A stretch of 64,000 nucleotides of DNA from Flavivirga aquimarina (GTDB lineage Bacteria; Bacteroidota; Bacteroidia; Flavobacteriales; Flavobacteriaceae): the NCBI RefSeq assembly GCF_030540835.1, contig NZ_JAUOEK010000055.1:1-64000 (forward strand). The letters run 5' to 3'. The translations under genes were made by a program, and so were the position numbers. Below the pieces are notes generated by a model. The model was not told the DNA's origin, did not search any database, and saw nothing but the letters and a program-made list of their open reading frames with translations. Positions 17,983 to 26,570 of this stretch are shown here, in pieces. The stretch's first letter is position 1. The number at the start of each line of letters is the position of its first letter.

Positions 17983-19791
17983 TTAGTGCTTTTCAGATAT
18001 ATTATCATCGGTGAGTGTTTTCATAAAAGTGATAATAGCTTGTATTTCTGCTTCAGACAATTGTAAATTATCAAAAGGTAAGGTTTGATATTCATTTTCA
18101 ATGCCTAAACCTGCACCGCCTCCTTTATTATAAAACTCCATGACTTCTTCCAAAGTGTTATACACACCATTATGCATATACGGAGCTGTTTTTGCTATGT
18201 TTCTAACAGTAGGAGTTTTAAAAAAATGTTTACGCTCTTCTGTTTTAAACAAGTTATAGCGTCCTAAATCTGGAGAAATTTTTGGATTAATTGTGTCTGT
18301 TGTTGCAGGTACTCCTATAAATTCTAATTCGGTGTCTTTAAAATAAGGAGGAACGGTTCCGTTAAAAACTGGTGCAAAATGACACGTTGCACATAAAGCT
18401 TTTCCTGTAAATAAATTAAACCCTAGTTTTTCTTGAGCAGTTAGAGTATTTTCTTCACCTCTTATGTTTCTATCAAACTTAGAATCGAACGTATTTAAAG
18501 TTCTTATATATGATGCAATTGCATGGCGGATATTAAAATCAACTCTTTTATTATTATACAAAGTAGCTATTTTTTCTTTATACGTTTCATTTTTCATTAA
18601 ACGATTTATGATAGTATCCATAGAGATATTAAATTCGTTGTGATTTTTTACTACGCCTACTATTTGTCCTTCTAAACTTCCCGCTCTGGCATCCATAAAA
18701 AAAGCTCTTTGATATGCACTGTAGGTAACGGTAGGTGTGTTTCTTGTTTGCCGATTATCAAAGGTTTTCCTTCCATCGGTAAACGCTAAATCTTTAACAT
18801 GGCAGGTGGCACAAGCCATAGTATAATCTTTAGAAAGTGATGTGTCATTAAACAATTCTTTGCCTAAATCTATTTTCTTTTGTAACTGTATGGTATCACT
18901 TAAATAATCTGTAAAATAATCTTGATTTATAGTTTCTTTAGAAAAAAGTGACGTGACGTTGTTAGACAATGCCATTTCAAAAGGAAACTTAACGTTCCAA
19001 TCCTTTTGTATGTTCACTAATGTTTCTAATTGTGGATGAATATGGTTTTTTATAAATTCAAACCTATCAAAAGTGTCAAAATCGTGTTGTAAAGCTTCTT
19101 GTGCTTTTTTTACTAATGTAATGAATGTATCTAGTAACTCTTTAGATGTGAAGTTGGCTTCATGATATTTTAAAATATCGATAACGGTTTGATAAGTATA
19201 ACTACTTTCTAGTAGCGACTGGTTTAAAACCGGCGAATCAAAACCAGTAATGCCTGTAGTTGCAATTCTGGCCAATTGATCTCTAAGCAACCAAATTATA
19301 TGGTAGTCTTTTAATTTTAGTAAAAGATTTTTCTTAATTAACTTTAATCTACCACTAGTAATACTTACTGTATGCCTTAAAGCAATGGTGTCTAACGGTT
19401 CTTCATACAAAGTTTCTTCTATGACCTGAAAACCAATAGGGTTTAAAACTTTGGTGTCGAAACTCACTTCACCTTTTACAATAGTAATATTGGGTGCGTT
19501 TAAGGTTTTATAATTATTTTTATCTGTATAAGCTAAAATGGGTTCTAATAACTTGAAGTTTTTTCTAGCTAAAGCATAATATTTTTTTTGTTCTTTTATA
19601 GACTTCCCTTCAATACTATCTAAATTTTTAATTGCATTAGTAAGAAAATGAACGTATAGATTTTCAATTTTTTTAGTAGCTTGGTTAGTTGTCTTGTGGG
19701 CATCATTTTTATTATTACAAGATGCTACAATTAAAAGCAAAAGACATACACAAAGGTATGTCTTAGCTTGACTAAATATTTTTAGAGTCAT
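17983..19791 (-). CDS. Di-haem cytochrome-c peroxidase/MauG-family lipoprotein
   Basis: The 602-residue precursor has a lipoprotein signal (Cys25 in IVASCNNKND). Residues about 30-290 form a helical N-terminal domain that I do not recognise firmly (imelysin-like helices are possible). The C-terminal half is a bacterial di-haem peroxidase with two c-type haem sites, CATCH at 327-331 and 467-471. Between and after them are DARAGSLEGQ and FKTPTVRNIAKTAPYMHNG, the last giving the conserved C-terminal haem-ligand region. It would reduce peroxide or oxidise a periplasmic partner. It begins 4 nt after the stop of the PhoX-like gene, so the two form an operon and may act together. Confidence 0.9.
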   Translation of the reverse strand: MTLKIFSQAKTYLCVCLLLLIVASCNNKNDAHKTTNQATKKIENLYVHFLTNAIKNLDSIEGKSIKEQKKYYALARKNFKLLEPILAYTDKNNYKTLNAPNITIVKGEVSFDTKVLNPIGFQVIEETLYEEPLDTIALRHTVSITSGRLKLIKKNLLLKLKDYHIIWLLRDQLARIATTGITGFDSPVLNQSLLESSYTYQTVIDILKYHEANFTSKELLDTFITLVKKAQEALQHDFDTFDRFEFIKNHIHPQLETLVNIQKDWNVKFPFEMALSNNVTSLFSKETINQDYFTDYLSDTIQLQKKIDLGKELFNDTSLSKDYTMACATCHVKDLAFTDGRKTFDNRQTRNTPTVTYSAYQRAFFMDARAGSLEGQIVGVVKNHNEFNISMDTIINRLMKNETYKEKIATLYNNKRVDFNIRHAIASYIRTLNTFDSKFDRNIRGEENTLTAQEKLGFNLFTGKALCATCHFAPVFNGTVPPYFKDTELEFIGVPATTDTINPKISPDLGRYNLFKTEERKHFFKTPTVRNIAKTAPYMHNGVYNTLEEVMEFYNKGGGAGLGIENEYQTLPFDNLQLSEAEIQAIITFMKTLTDDNISEKH

Positions 19792-19795
19792 TTTT

Positions 19796-21325
19796 TTATC
19801 TTTCTAATCCTGTAATCATGTGTAAAACTGAACCTTGCTTTCTATTTGCTAAATCAGGGTTAGCCAACGGATCTGTAAAAGAGGTACCATCTGCAGGTTC
19901 CCACCCATGGTTTTGAGTCATTGCTAAGAATGTGTTTTTTCCGTTGTTAACAATTTCTGTAACATCGATCATTCCTGTAATTTCCCATCTACTCGTAGAA
20001 ACGCCATACCCTTTAGTTTCTGCTCCTAATTGATCACATTCTGCAACAACTTTTAACACCCCGGTATTTAAATTATACTGGTATAATCTTGCATAGTGTG
20101 ATTTATTACCAGTTCCGGAAATGGCAGGGTCTTCTTGAATATAGGCATAGTTTTCTGTTACTAAAATATTATCTGGAGACAAAAACTCTTCGGCAGTACC
20201 GCCAACTACATCACCATCTAAGACACAAGTAATTTTTGCAGCTCCAGTAGGGTCTGTGTCATTTAAAGTCACTTTATAAATACGTCCAGAAATTGTTCCT
20301 TTGCCTACTAAATCAGCTTTGTCACGACCGGTAACAGCAAAATAAATTTCTCTATTGTTAGCAGCAGAACCTCTTCGCCAATCGATATCTTCCAAACGAG
20401 AGAAGCCCATAACACCTTTCGCTTTACATTCTGTATCTAAAGCATTAATTTCGGTTTCATCTAAAGCAACAAACTCAGCGTCATAATCAACACCTTCATC
20501 CATATCCATTTCATAATCGACACCATTAGTAGTAACTTTTAAACCATATAATTGACCGCCAGATAAATCTCCTTGATCTCCAACATACATACCTAAATGA
20601 CCAGAAGGAACTAAATCATCACTATGATCATCTCCAATAAAAACAACTGTTTTACCAGCGTAAGCATCTTGGTGAATAGCTACTGCATTTTCTGTTGACC
20701 ATTGTCCCAGAGCTGGTAACATAGTTGCAGAACCTGCAGCAGAAGCTTCTTTATAAGGATCTGTAACAAAAACACCTTTTGAGGCACCACCCCATTCACC
20801 ACCAGAAAGGTATAACGGACCAAATCCATGTTCATTAGGTGTAATCATAGAACCAGAACATTGAGCAGTTTCAGCAGTGGCTTGAGCATTTAAGATATAT
20901 TCCCCAGAGGTAGGTCTTAAATTTTCGTTCAATGTAATTCTAGCAATAGAATAATCAGCTTCAATATTATTAATTAATGTAAATGTGCCATCATCTTCTG
21001 CCAATAAGCCAGCACCATCAGCCATAGAACCGTAAACAAAGTCTGGTGAATTAGGAATTATATCTTCTGAAGATAAAATAGGAGTGATTTTTAATCCTAC
21101 AAAATCATTAGTTACTTTAAGAAAGTTTGGAGTTTTAGATGAAGTTAAAAAAACAGAAGCGTCTTGGCCATCTTCTCCATTTTCTCCATTTTCACCGTCA
21201 GTACCATCTTCACCGTTAACACCGTTAACGCCATTTTTTCCATCTTCAATGTCACAGCTTATTACTGTTAAGCTTGTAGTTGTTATAGCTACAAGTAATA
21301 AAAAAAGTTTAAGTAATTTTTTCAT
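19796..21325 (-). CDS. PhoX-like (DUF839) lipoprotein with collagen-like linker
   Basis: The 509-residue precursor has a lipoprotein signal (Cys24). Then come nine consecutive Gly-X-Y triplets (residues 29-55, rich in Asn, Glu and Asp), a collagen-like spacer. The remainder resembles the PhoX/DUF839 beta-propeller group: GPLYLSGGEWGG, FIGDDHSDD, GFSRLEDIDWRR, EIYFAVTGRD, SGRIYKVTLND and FLSPDNILVTENYAYIQED match the family's typical segments. PhoX enzymes are calcium/iron phosphatases, but the catalytic set cannot be confirmed by eye, and phosphatase activity is not certain. It is the first gene of the operon with the di-haem peroxidase. Three TCTGTTAA half-sites lie upstream. Confidence 0.72.
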   Translation of the reverse strand: MKKLLKLFLLLVAITTTSLTVISCDIEDGKNGVNGVNGEDGTDGENGENGEDGQDASVFLTSSKTPNFLKVTNDFVGLKITPILSSEDIIPNSPDFVYGSMADGAGLLAEDDGTFTLINNIEADYSIARITLNENLRPTSGEYILNAQATAETAQCSGSMITPNEHGFGPLYLSGGEWGGASKGVFVTDPYKEASAAGSATMLPALGQWSTENAVAIHQDAYAGKTVVFIGDDHSDDLVPSGHLGMYVGDQGDLSGGQLYGLKVTTNGVDYEMDMDEGVDYDAEFVALDETEINALDTECKAKGVMGFSRLEDIDWRRGSAANNREIYFAVTGRDKADLVGKGTISGRIYKVTLNDTDPTGAAKITCVLDGDVVGGTAEEFLSPDNILVTENYAYIQEDPAISGTGNKSHYARLYQYNLNTGVLKVVAECDQLGAETKGYGVSTSRWEITGMIDVTEIVNNGKNTFLAMTQNHGWEPADGTSFTDPLANPDLANRKQGSVLHMITGLER

Positions 21326-21632
21326 AATCTAAATATTATAATTTTTAGTGGTTATTATTTTGGTTTCAAAACTATTGTTAGATCACGTAAAATCTGTTAA
21401 GTAAATAATGTTGTTTTATTAACTTAGAGTTATAGTAAGGTTAATAAGATTATACGAATATTAACAGAATAGAGTTAATATTATCTGTTAATTAAGTTAG
21501 GTCTTTTTGTTATGTTTTTTAAATTAAAAAGACTAGTGAAACAACAGGGATAAGTATAAACTCTTAACGAATTTTTTAGAATTTCGAAATTGAATATCTG
21601 TATCTTTACATTCTTAATTTTCAATATTACTT
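21326..21632. promoter_or_regulatory. Divergent regulatory region with TCTGTTAA sites
   Basis: Gap of 307 bp between the PhoX-like operon and bshC. It contains a 9-bp-arm inverted repeat ATTAACAGA (21460-21468) / TCTGTTAAT (21484-21492) and a third TCTGTTAA at 21393-21400, a possible operator set. TATCTTTA (21601-21608) is a one-mismatch -7 box 25 bp before the bshC ATG. Confidence 0.4.
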
Positions 21633-23225
21633 ATGCCATCAGACTGTATCTCATTTAAAAAAACAGGCTATTTTTCCTCATTAATTTGCGATTATCTTAA
21701 TGAGAAACCAGAATTAAAGGCGTTTTATCACCACTTTCCAAAGCTTGAGAATTTTAAAAGCCAGATAGAAGAAAAAAGTCTGTCTGTTAGTGCGCAGTCC
21801 AGAACTATTTTGGTTGATAGTTTAAAACAACAATATAACGATATTGATGCATCAGATTTAACGCATAAAAACATAGATGCTTTAACTCAAGAAAACACGT
21901 TTACAATTACTACCGGGCATCAGCTAAATTTATTTACAGGTCCTTTATACTTTTTATATAAAATAATATCTACTATTAATCTTTGTAAAGAATTAAAAGA
22001 GGCATACCCAACATATCATTTTGTACCGGTTTATTGGATGGCGACAGAGGATCATGATTTTGAAGAAATCAATTATTTCAATTTTAAAGGTAAGAAGGTA
22101 CAATGGAACAGGGACTCTAAAGGTGCCGTTGGAGAATTATCGCTAGAAGGTTTAGACGATGTGTTTAATTTATACTCAAAAGAATTAGGAGCAAGTAAAA
22201 ACGCCGATTTTTTAAGAAACTTATTTAATAATGCTTATATAAACCATACTAATTTAGCAGATGCTACACGTTATCTTGCTAACGAACTATTTAAAGATTA
22301 TGGTTTAGTAATTATTGATGCGAATGATGCCAATTTAAAAAAGCAATTTGCGCCTTTTGTAGAAGATGAATTGTTGAACCAAACATCATTTAAATCTGTT
22401 TCAGAAACTAATCAAGAACTTTCTAGAGTATATAATATTCAAGTTAACCCGAGGGAAATCAATTTGTTTTATTTAACAGAGGGTTTAAGAGAACGTATCG
22501 TTTTTGAAGATGAAGTTTATAAGGTCTTAAACACCAATATCTCATGGAGTAAGAGTGAGATACTAAAACACCTCTATGAGGTGCCGGAGCGGTTTTCACC
22601 GAATGTGATTATGCGTCCGTTGTATCAAGAAGTTATTTTGCCAAACCTTTGTTATATTGGGGGAGGTGGCGAGTTGGCTTATTGGTTTCAACTAAAGAAA
22701 TTTTTCAATAAAGTTGAGGTTCCTTTTCCAATCTTGTTATTACGTAATTCGGTTTTAATTAAAACTGAAAATCAGCAAAAAAAATTAAAAAGCTTAAATA
22801 TTTCAAAAGAAGATATCTTCTTAAAGCGAGATGCGTTTATCAATAAAAAGGTAAGAGAAATATCTAATATTGATATTGATTTCTCACCACAAGAAGAAGC
22901 CTTAAAACAGCAATTTGAAGGCTTGTATAAACTGGCAGAACAAACTGACAAGTCTTTTTTGGGGGCAGTAAAAGCCCAAGAAGCAAAACAGTTAAAAGGA
23001 CTTGATAAACTTGAAAAACGATTACTTAAAGCACAAAAGAAAGTTTTATCAGACCAAGTTTCTAGAATGACAGAACTTCAAAACGAATTGTTTCCTAATG
23101 GTAGTTTGCAAGAACGTAACACCAATTTTTCTGAATTTTATTTACAATACGGCGAATCGCTTATTCCCAATCTTATTGAAAATTTAAAACCTTTAAAAGG
23201 GGAGTTTTCTATTCTAACACTATAA
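21633..23225 (+). CDS. bshC: Bacillithiol synthase (cysteine-adding enzyme)
   Basis: This 530-residue protein catalyses the last step of bacillithiol synthesis, adding cysteine to glucosaminyl-malate. The diagnostic segments are present: TTGHQLNLFTGPLYF (93-107) and PVYWMATEDHDFEEI (132-146) of the nucleotide-binding core, GGGGELAYW further on, and a C-terminal coiled coil (about 420-490). The length matches the family (about 530-540). The ATG at 21633 is preceded by a near-consensus -7 box at 21601. The bshA and bshB genes are not in the window. Its presence says that the organism's main low-molecular-weight thiol is likely bacillithiol rather than glutathione. Confidence 0.95.
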   Translation: MPSDCISFKKTGYFSSLICDYLNEKPELKAFYHHFPKLENFKSQIEEKSLSVSAQSRTILVDSLKQQYNDIDASDLTHKNIDALTQENTFTITTGHQLNLFTGPLYFLYKIISTINLCKELKEAYPTYHFVPVYWMATEDHDFEEINYFNFKGKKVQWNRDSKGAVGELSLEGLDDVFNLYSKELGASKNADFLRNLFNNAYINHTNLADATRYLANELFKDYGLVIIDANDANLKKQFAPFVEDELLNQTSFKSVSETNQELSRVYNIQVNPREINLFYLTEGLRERIVFEDEVYKVLNTNISWSKSEILKHLYEVPERFSPNVIMRPLYQEVILPNLCYIGGGGELAYWFQLKKFFNKVEVPFPILLLRNSVLIKTENQQKKLKSLNISKEDIFLKRDAFINKKVREISNIDIDFSPQEEALKQQFEGLYKLAEQTDKSFLGAVKAQEAKQLKGLDKLEKRLLKAQKKVLSDQVSRMTELQNELFPNGSLQERNTNFSEFYLQYGESLIPNLIENLKPLKGEFSILTL

Positions 23226-23302
23226 AAGTTCTCAGATTAAAATAATTGGATTTTTATAGTTAAAAGATTCTTATAATTTCAATCTTTTTATTTAGATAAT
23301 CA

Positions 23303-23310
23303 TAACTTTG
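23303..23310 (+). promoter_or_regulatory. -7 box for the PLP decarboxylase gene
   Basis: TAACTTTG followed by CA matches TAnnTTTG and lies 25 bp upstream of the ATG, giving a very short leader. No clear -33 element. Confidence 0.55.
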
Positions 23311-23335
23311 CAGGCGGTTATTTAAAAATACAGCA

Positions 23336-24706
23336 ATGCATAAAATAGATATAGATTTAGTTGAAATGACTATGGATGTCATGAAATACACCATAGGTAG
23401 AGTTTCGGCCACCAAAAGCAAAATAGGGAAGCCCCAAAAAGCAGAAGAATTAAAAGCATTAGTAGGAGAAACAGTTACGCGGGAAGGAGTTGGAGGTGAA
23501 TATGCATTTAAAATGTGGAAGAAATACTTATCAAAGGCTAGTGTGCCAGTAGATCACCCACGTCATTTAGCATTTGTTCCTGCATCCCCAACAAGAGCGG
23601 CCATTATGTTCGATTTGGTAACTTCAGCTTCAAGTATTCATGGTGCTTATTGGATGGAAGGTGCTGGTGGCATTTTTTGTGAAAACGAAGCCATGTCGTG
23701 GATAGTTTCTTTAACCGGATTACCAGAAGGCGCCTTTGGGGTGTTTACTAGTGGTGGTACTGCCGCAAACTTATCGGCAATTGTTACAGCAAGAGAACAC
23801 TGGCGCGAAGATGATGCTTTTAAAGGCGAAAAAGGTTTGATAATAACTTCTATTGGGGCGCATTCTTCAATTAAAGCAATGGCTAAAGTTGCCGATGTTG
23901 ATGTGTTGTTGGTGGATACCGAAGATGTGTTACATGGTAATGAATTAAAAGAATGTATAGATTCTTTAACAGACCATCAACGCAAAAGCTTATTTGCTGT
24001 TGTAGCAACCGGAGGTACTACTAATGCAGGAATTATTGATGATTTAGATGGGATAGCCGCTATCTGTGAAAAGGAAAACCTTTGGTTTCATATCGATGCT
24101 GCTTACGGAGGTGGTGCTTTAGCTGCAGATTCTGTAAGACATTTGTTTAATGGTATTGAAAGAGCCGATAGTATTACCATAGATCCCCATAAGTGGATGT
24201 TCTCACCTTATGACTGTGGAGCGGTGATTTATAAAAATCCTGATTTGGCTAAAAAAGCCCATTCTCAAGAAGGCTCTTATTTAGAGATTTTTAAAGACGA
24301 AGGTTCGCATGGTTTTAATCCAACCGATTACCAAATACAATTAACACGACGAGTAAGAGGGTTACCTTTGTGGTTTTCTTTAGCAACCCATGGTACAGAT
24401 AGTTATAAAGAAGCTGTAGAGCGCGGTATAGAACTAGCTCAAATAGCAGGAAAGATGATCACCGAAAACTCCCATGTAGAATTAGTTAGAGAACCAAGCT
24501 TGTCTTGTGTATTATATAGAAGAATAGGTTGGAAGCCGGAAGATTATACGCAGTGGACATACGAAAACCATAGGAAAGGCTTTGCATTAGTAACTCCGAC
24601 AAAATGGAAGCAAGGTGATACTTTTGAGACTGTTTCGCGTTTCTGTTTTATAAACCCCGATACAACAGAAAAGGATATCAAGATGATTTTAGATTCTATG
24701 TTATAA
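23336..24706 (+). CDS. Group II PLP-dependent decarboxylase
   Basis: This 456-residue fold-type I enzyme binds PLP through Lys286 in the motif TIDPHKWM (281-288). HIDAAYGGG (252-260) supplies the PLP-binding Asp, and TSGGTAANLSA (138-148) binds phosphate. It belongs with aromatic-amino-acid, glutamate and diaminobutyrate decarboxylases. The substrate cannot be decided from motifs; L-2,4-diaminobutyrate/aspartate- or aromatic-type enzymes are all possible. The product would be an amine released or used in the cytoplasm. It lies in the same direction as bshC (110 bp upstream) and guaA (60 bp downstream), but each has its own -7 box, so they are probably separate transcripts. Confidence 0.88.
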   Translation: MHKIDIDLVEMTMDVMKYTIGRVSATKSKIGKPQKAEELKALVGETVTREGVGGEYAFKMWKKYLSKASVPVDHPRHLAFVPASPTRAAIMFDLVTSASSIHGAYWMEGAGGIFCENEAMSWIVSLTGLPEGAFGVFTSGGTAANLSAIVTAREHWREDDAFKGEKGLIITSIGAHSSIKAMAKVADVDVLLVDTEDVLHGNELKECIDSLTDHQRKSLFAVVATGGTTNAGIIDDLDGIAAICEKENLWFHIDAAYGGGALAADSVRHLFNGIERADSITIDPHKWMFSPYDCGAVIYKNPDLAKKAHSQEGSYLEIFKDEGSHGFNPTDYQIQLTRRVRGLPLWFSLATHGTDSYKEAVERGIELAQIAGKMITENSHVELVREPSLSCVLYRRIGWKPEDYTQWTYENHRKGFALVTPTKWKQGDTFETVSRFCFINPDTTEKDIKMILDSML

Positions 24707-24755
24707 AATTTTAAAAAAATCGATAGTCATAATTCGTCATTCTAAAATCAATTAT

Positions 24756-24763
24756 TACTTTTG
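24756..24763 (+). promoter_or_regulatory. -7 box immediately before guaA
   Basis: TACTTTTG matches TAnnTTTG and ends only 3 bp before the guaA ATG. If used, transcription would begin at or just after the start codon, giving a leaderless message or forcing a later start. The alternative is that the real promoter is further upstream. Confidence 0.45.
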
Positions 24764-24766
24764 CGC

Positions 24767-26302
24767 ATGCAACATGACAAGGTACTAATTTTAGACTTCG
24801 GATCGCAATACACACAACTTATTGCTCGTCGAGTTAGGGAACTCAACATTTATTCCGAAATACGCCCATTTAATAAGATTCCAGAAAACATAGAAGACTA
24901 TAAAGCCGTGATACTTTCCGGTAGCCCTTACTCTGTAAGAGGCGAGGAAGCATTACATCCGGATTTATCTCAAATACGTGGTAAAAAACCGCTTTTAGCA
25001 GTATGCTATGGTGCGCAATATTTAGCGCATTTTTCTGGTGGTGAAGTAGCACCTTCAAATACCAGAGAATATGGTCGAGCTAATTTATCTTTCATTAAAG
25101 GTAACGAGCCCTTTTTTGCTCATGTTCATACTGGTAGTCAGGTTTGGATGAGTCATTCAGATACAATTAAAAAATTACCAACCAATGGTGTTTTAATCGG
25201 AAGCACACATGATGTCGAAAATGCAGCTTATAGAATTGATGGTGAAGAAACGTATGCCATTCAATTTCACCCAGAAGTATATCATTCCACAGATGGAAAA
25301 CAAATATTAGAAAACTTTTTAGTTAGTATAGCTGGATTACATCAAGATTGGACACCAGATTCGTTTGTAGAAGAAACTGTAGAAGCGATTCAGGAAAAAG
25401 TAGGAAACGATAAAGTAGTATTGGGGCTTTCAGGAGGTGTAGATTCTACAGTAGCAGCAGTCTTGCTTAATAAGGCCATAGGTAAAAACCTGTATTGTAT
25501 ATTTGTAAATAATGGTTTGCTTCGTAAAAATGAGTTCCAAAATGTTTTAAATCAATACGAAGGTATGGGGCTTAACGTAAAAGGAGTTGATGCGTCAGCA
25601 CGTTTTCTGGATGCACTGGCAGGTATAGAAGACCCTGAGAAAAAACGTAAAGCCATAGGAAATGCGTTTATTGAAGTTTTTGATGATGAAGCACATAAAT
25701 TAAAAGATGTAAAATGGCTGGCACAAGGTACTATTTATCCAGATGTTATTGAAAGTGTTTCGGCAACAGGAGGGCCTTCAGCAACGATTAAAAGCCATCA
25801 TAATGTAGGAGGTTTACCAGATTTTATGAAACTTAAAATAGTAGAACCGTTACGAGCTATTTTTAAAGATGAAGTAAGACGTGTTGGAGCTACGTTGGGA
25901 ATAGACCCAGAACTTTTAGGGCGTCATCCATTTCCGGGACCAGGTTTGGGGATTCGTATTTTAGGTGATATAACAGCAGAAAAAGTACGTATTCTACAAG
26001 AAGTTGATGCTATTTTTATAAATGGTTTAAAAGAATGGAATTTGTATGATAAAGTTTGGCAAGCAGGAGCCATGTTGCTTCCTGTTAACAGTGTTGGTGT
26101 TATGGGAGATGAACGTACTTACGAAAAATGCGTAGCACTTAGAGCAGTAGAAAGTACAGATGGTATGACGGCAGATTGGGTAAATTTACCTTATGAGTTT
26201 CTGCAAAAAACATCAAATGATATAATAAACAAAGTAAAAGGTGTTAATAGAGTCGTTTACGATATTAGCTCTAAACCACCGGCTACTATTGAATGGGAAT
26301 AA
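24767..26302 (+). CDS. guaA: GMP synthase (glutamine-hydrolysing)
   Basis: This 511-residue enzyme converts XMP to GMP. The class I glutamine amidotransferase half has the nucleophile Cys80 in [15 protein letters not shown], with the catalytic His and Glu in [11 protein letters not shown]. The ATP-pyrophosphatase half begins with the PP-loop [13 protein letters not shown], and the C-terminal dimerisation domain ends in the conserved KPPATIEWE. The ATG at 24767 (MQHDK) is preferred; the frame also opens at a TTG two codons upstream, within the putative -7 box. No neighbour of the purine pathway is adjacent. Full length and apparently intact. Confidence 0.97.
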   Translation: MQHDKVLILDFGSQYTQLIARRVRELNIYSEIRPFNKIPENIEDYKAVILSGSPYSVRGEEALHPDLSQIRGKKPLLAVCYGAQYLAHFSGGEVAPSNTREYGRANLSFIKGNEPFFAHVHTGSQVWMSHSDTIKKLPTNGVLIGSTHDVENAAYRIDGEETYAIQFHPEVYHSTDGKQILENFLVSIAGLHQDWTPDSFVEETVEAIQEKVGNDKVVLGLSGGVDSTVAAVLLNKAIGKNLYCIFVNNGLLRKNEFQNVLNQYEGMGLNVKGVDASARFLDALAGIEDPEKKRKAIGNAFIEVFDDEAHKLKDVKWLAQGTIYPDVIESVSATGGPSATIKSHHNVGGLPDFMKLKIVEPLRAIFKDEVRRVGATLGIDPELLGRHPFPGPGLGIRILGDITAEKVRILQEVDAIFINGLKEWNLYDKVWQAGAMLLPVNSVGVMGDERTYEKCVALRAVESTDGMTADWVNLPYEFLQKTSNDIINKVKGVNRVVYDISSKPPATIEWE

Positions 26303-26471
26303 TAATTATAGTGACTTTTTATGTTACTTTGTATCTTAAACTAAGAACAGTTTAAATAGAACAAAACGAAATTTTTATTTGAAATCATCTTAATAATTAC
26401 AAATAACCGTATATAATTTAAGTGAATTCAAAAAAATATTTTCAGGCTATAAAACTATATTTTTCTTTTTT

Positions 26472-26487
26472 TGGCATACTATATGCA
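26472..26487 (+). promoter_or_regulatory. Sigma-54-like promoter (TGGCAT-n5-ATGCA)
   Basis: TGGCATACTATATGCA, preceded by a T-run, keeps the -24 GG and -12 GC at the correct 12-nt register of the RpoN consensus TGGCAC-n5-TTGCA (differences at C6 and T12). It lies 84 bp upstream of the LysM/PBP1 gene. Matching by eye only; an rpoN gene is not in the window. Confidence 0.5.
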
Positions 26488-26570
26488 TAATTTACAAAGA
26501 AAAAAATCGTTTGCCAGAGAGAGTGGATTAGAGGGACAGTAACCTTTAACACAATTTAAAAACAGATTAA

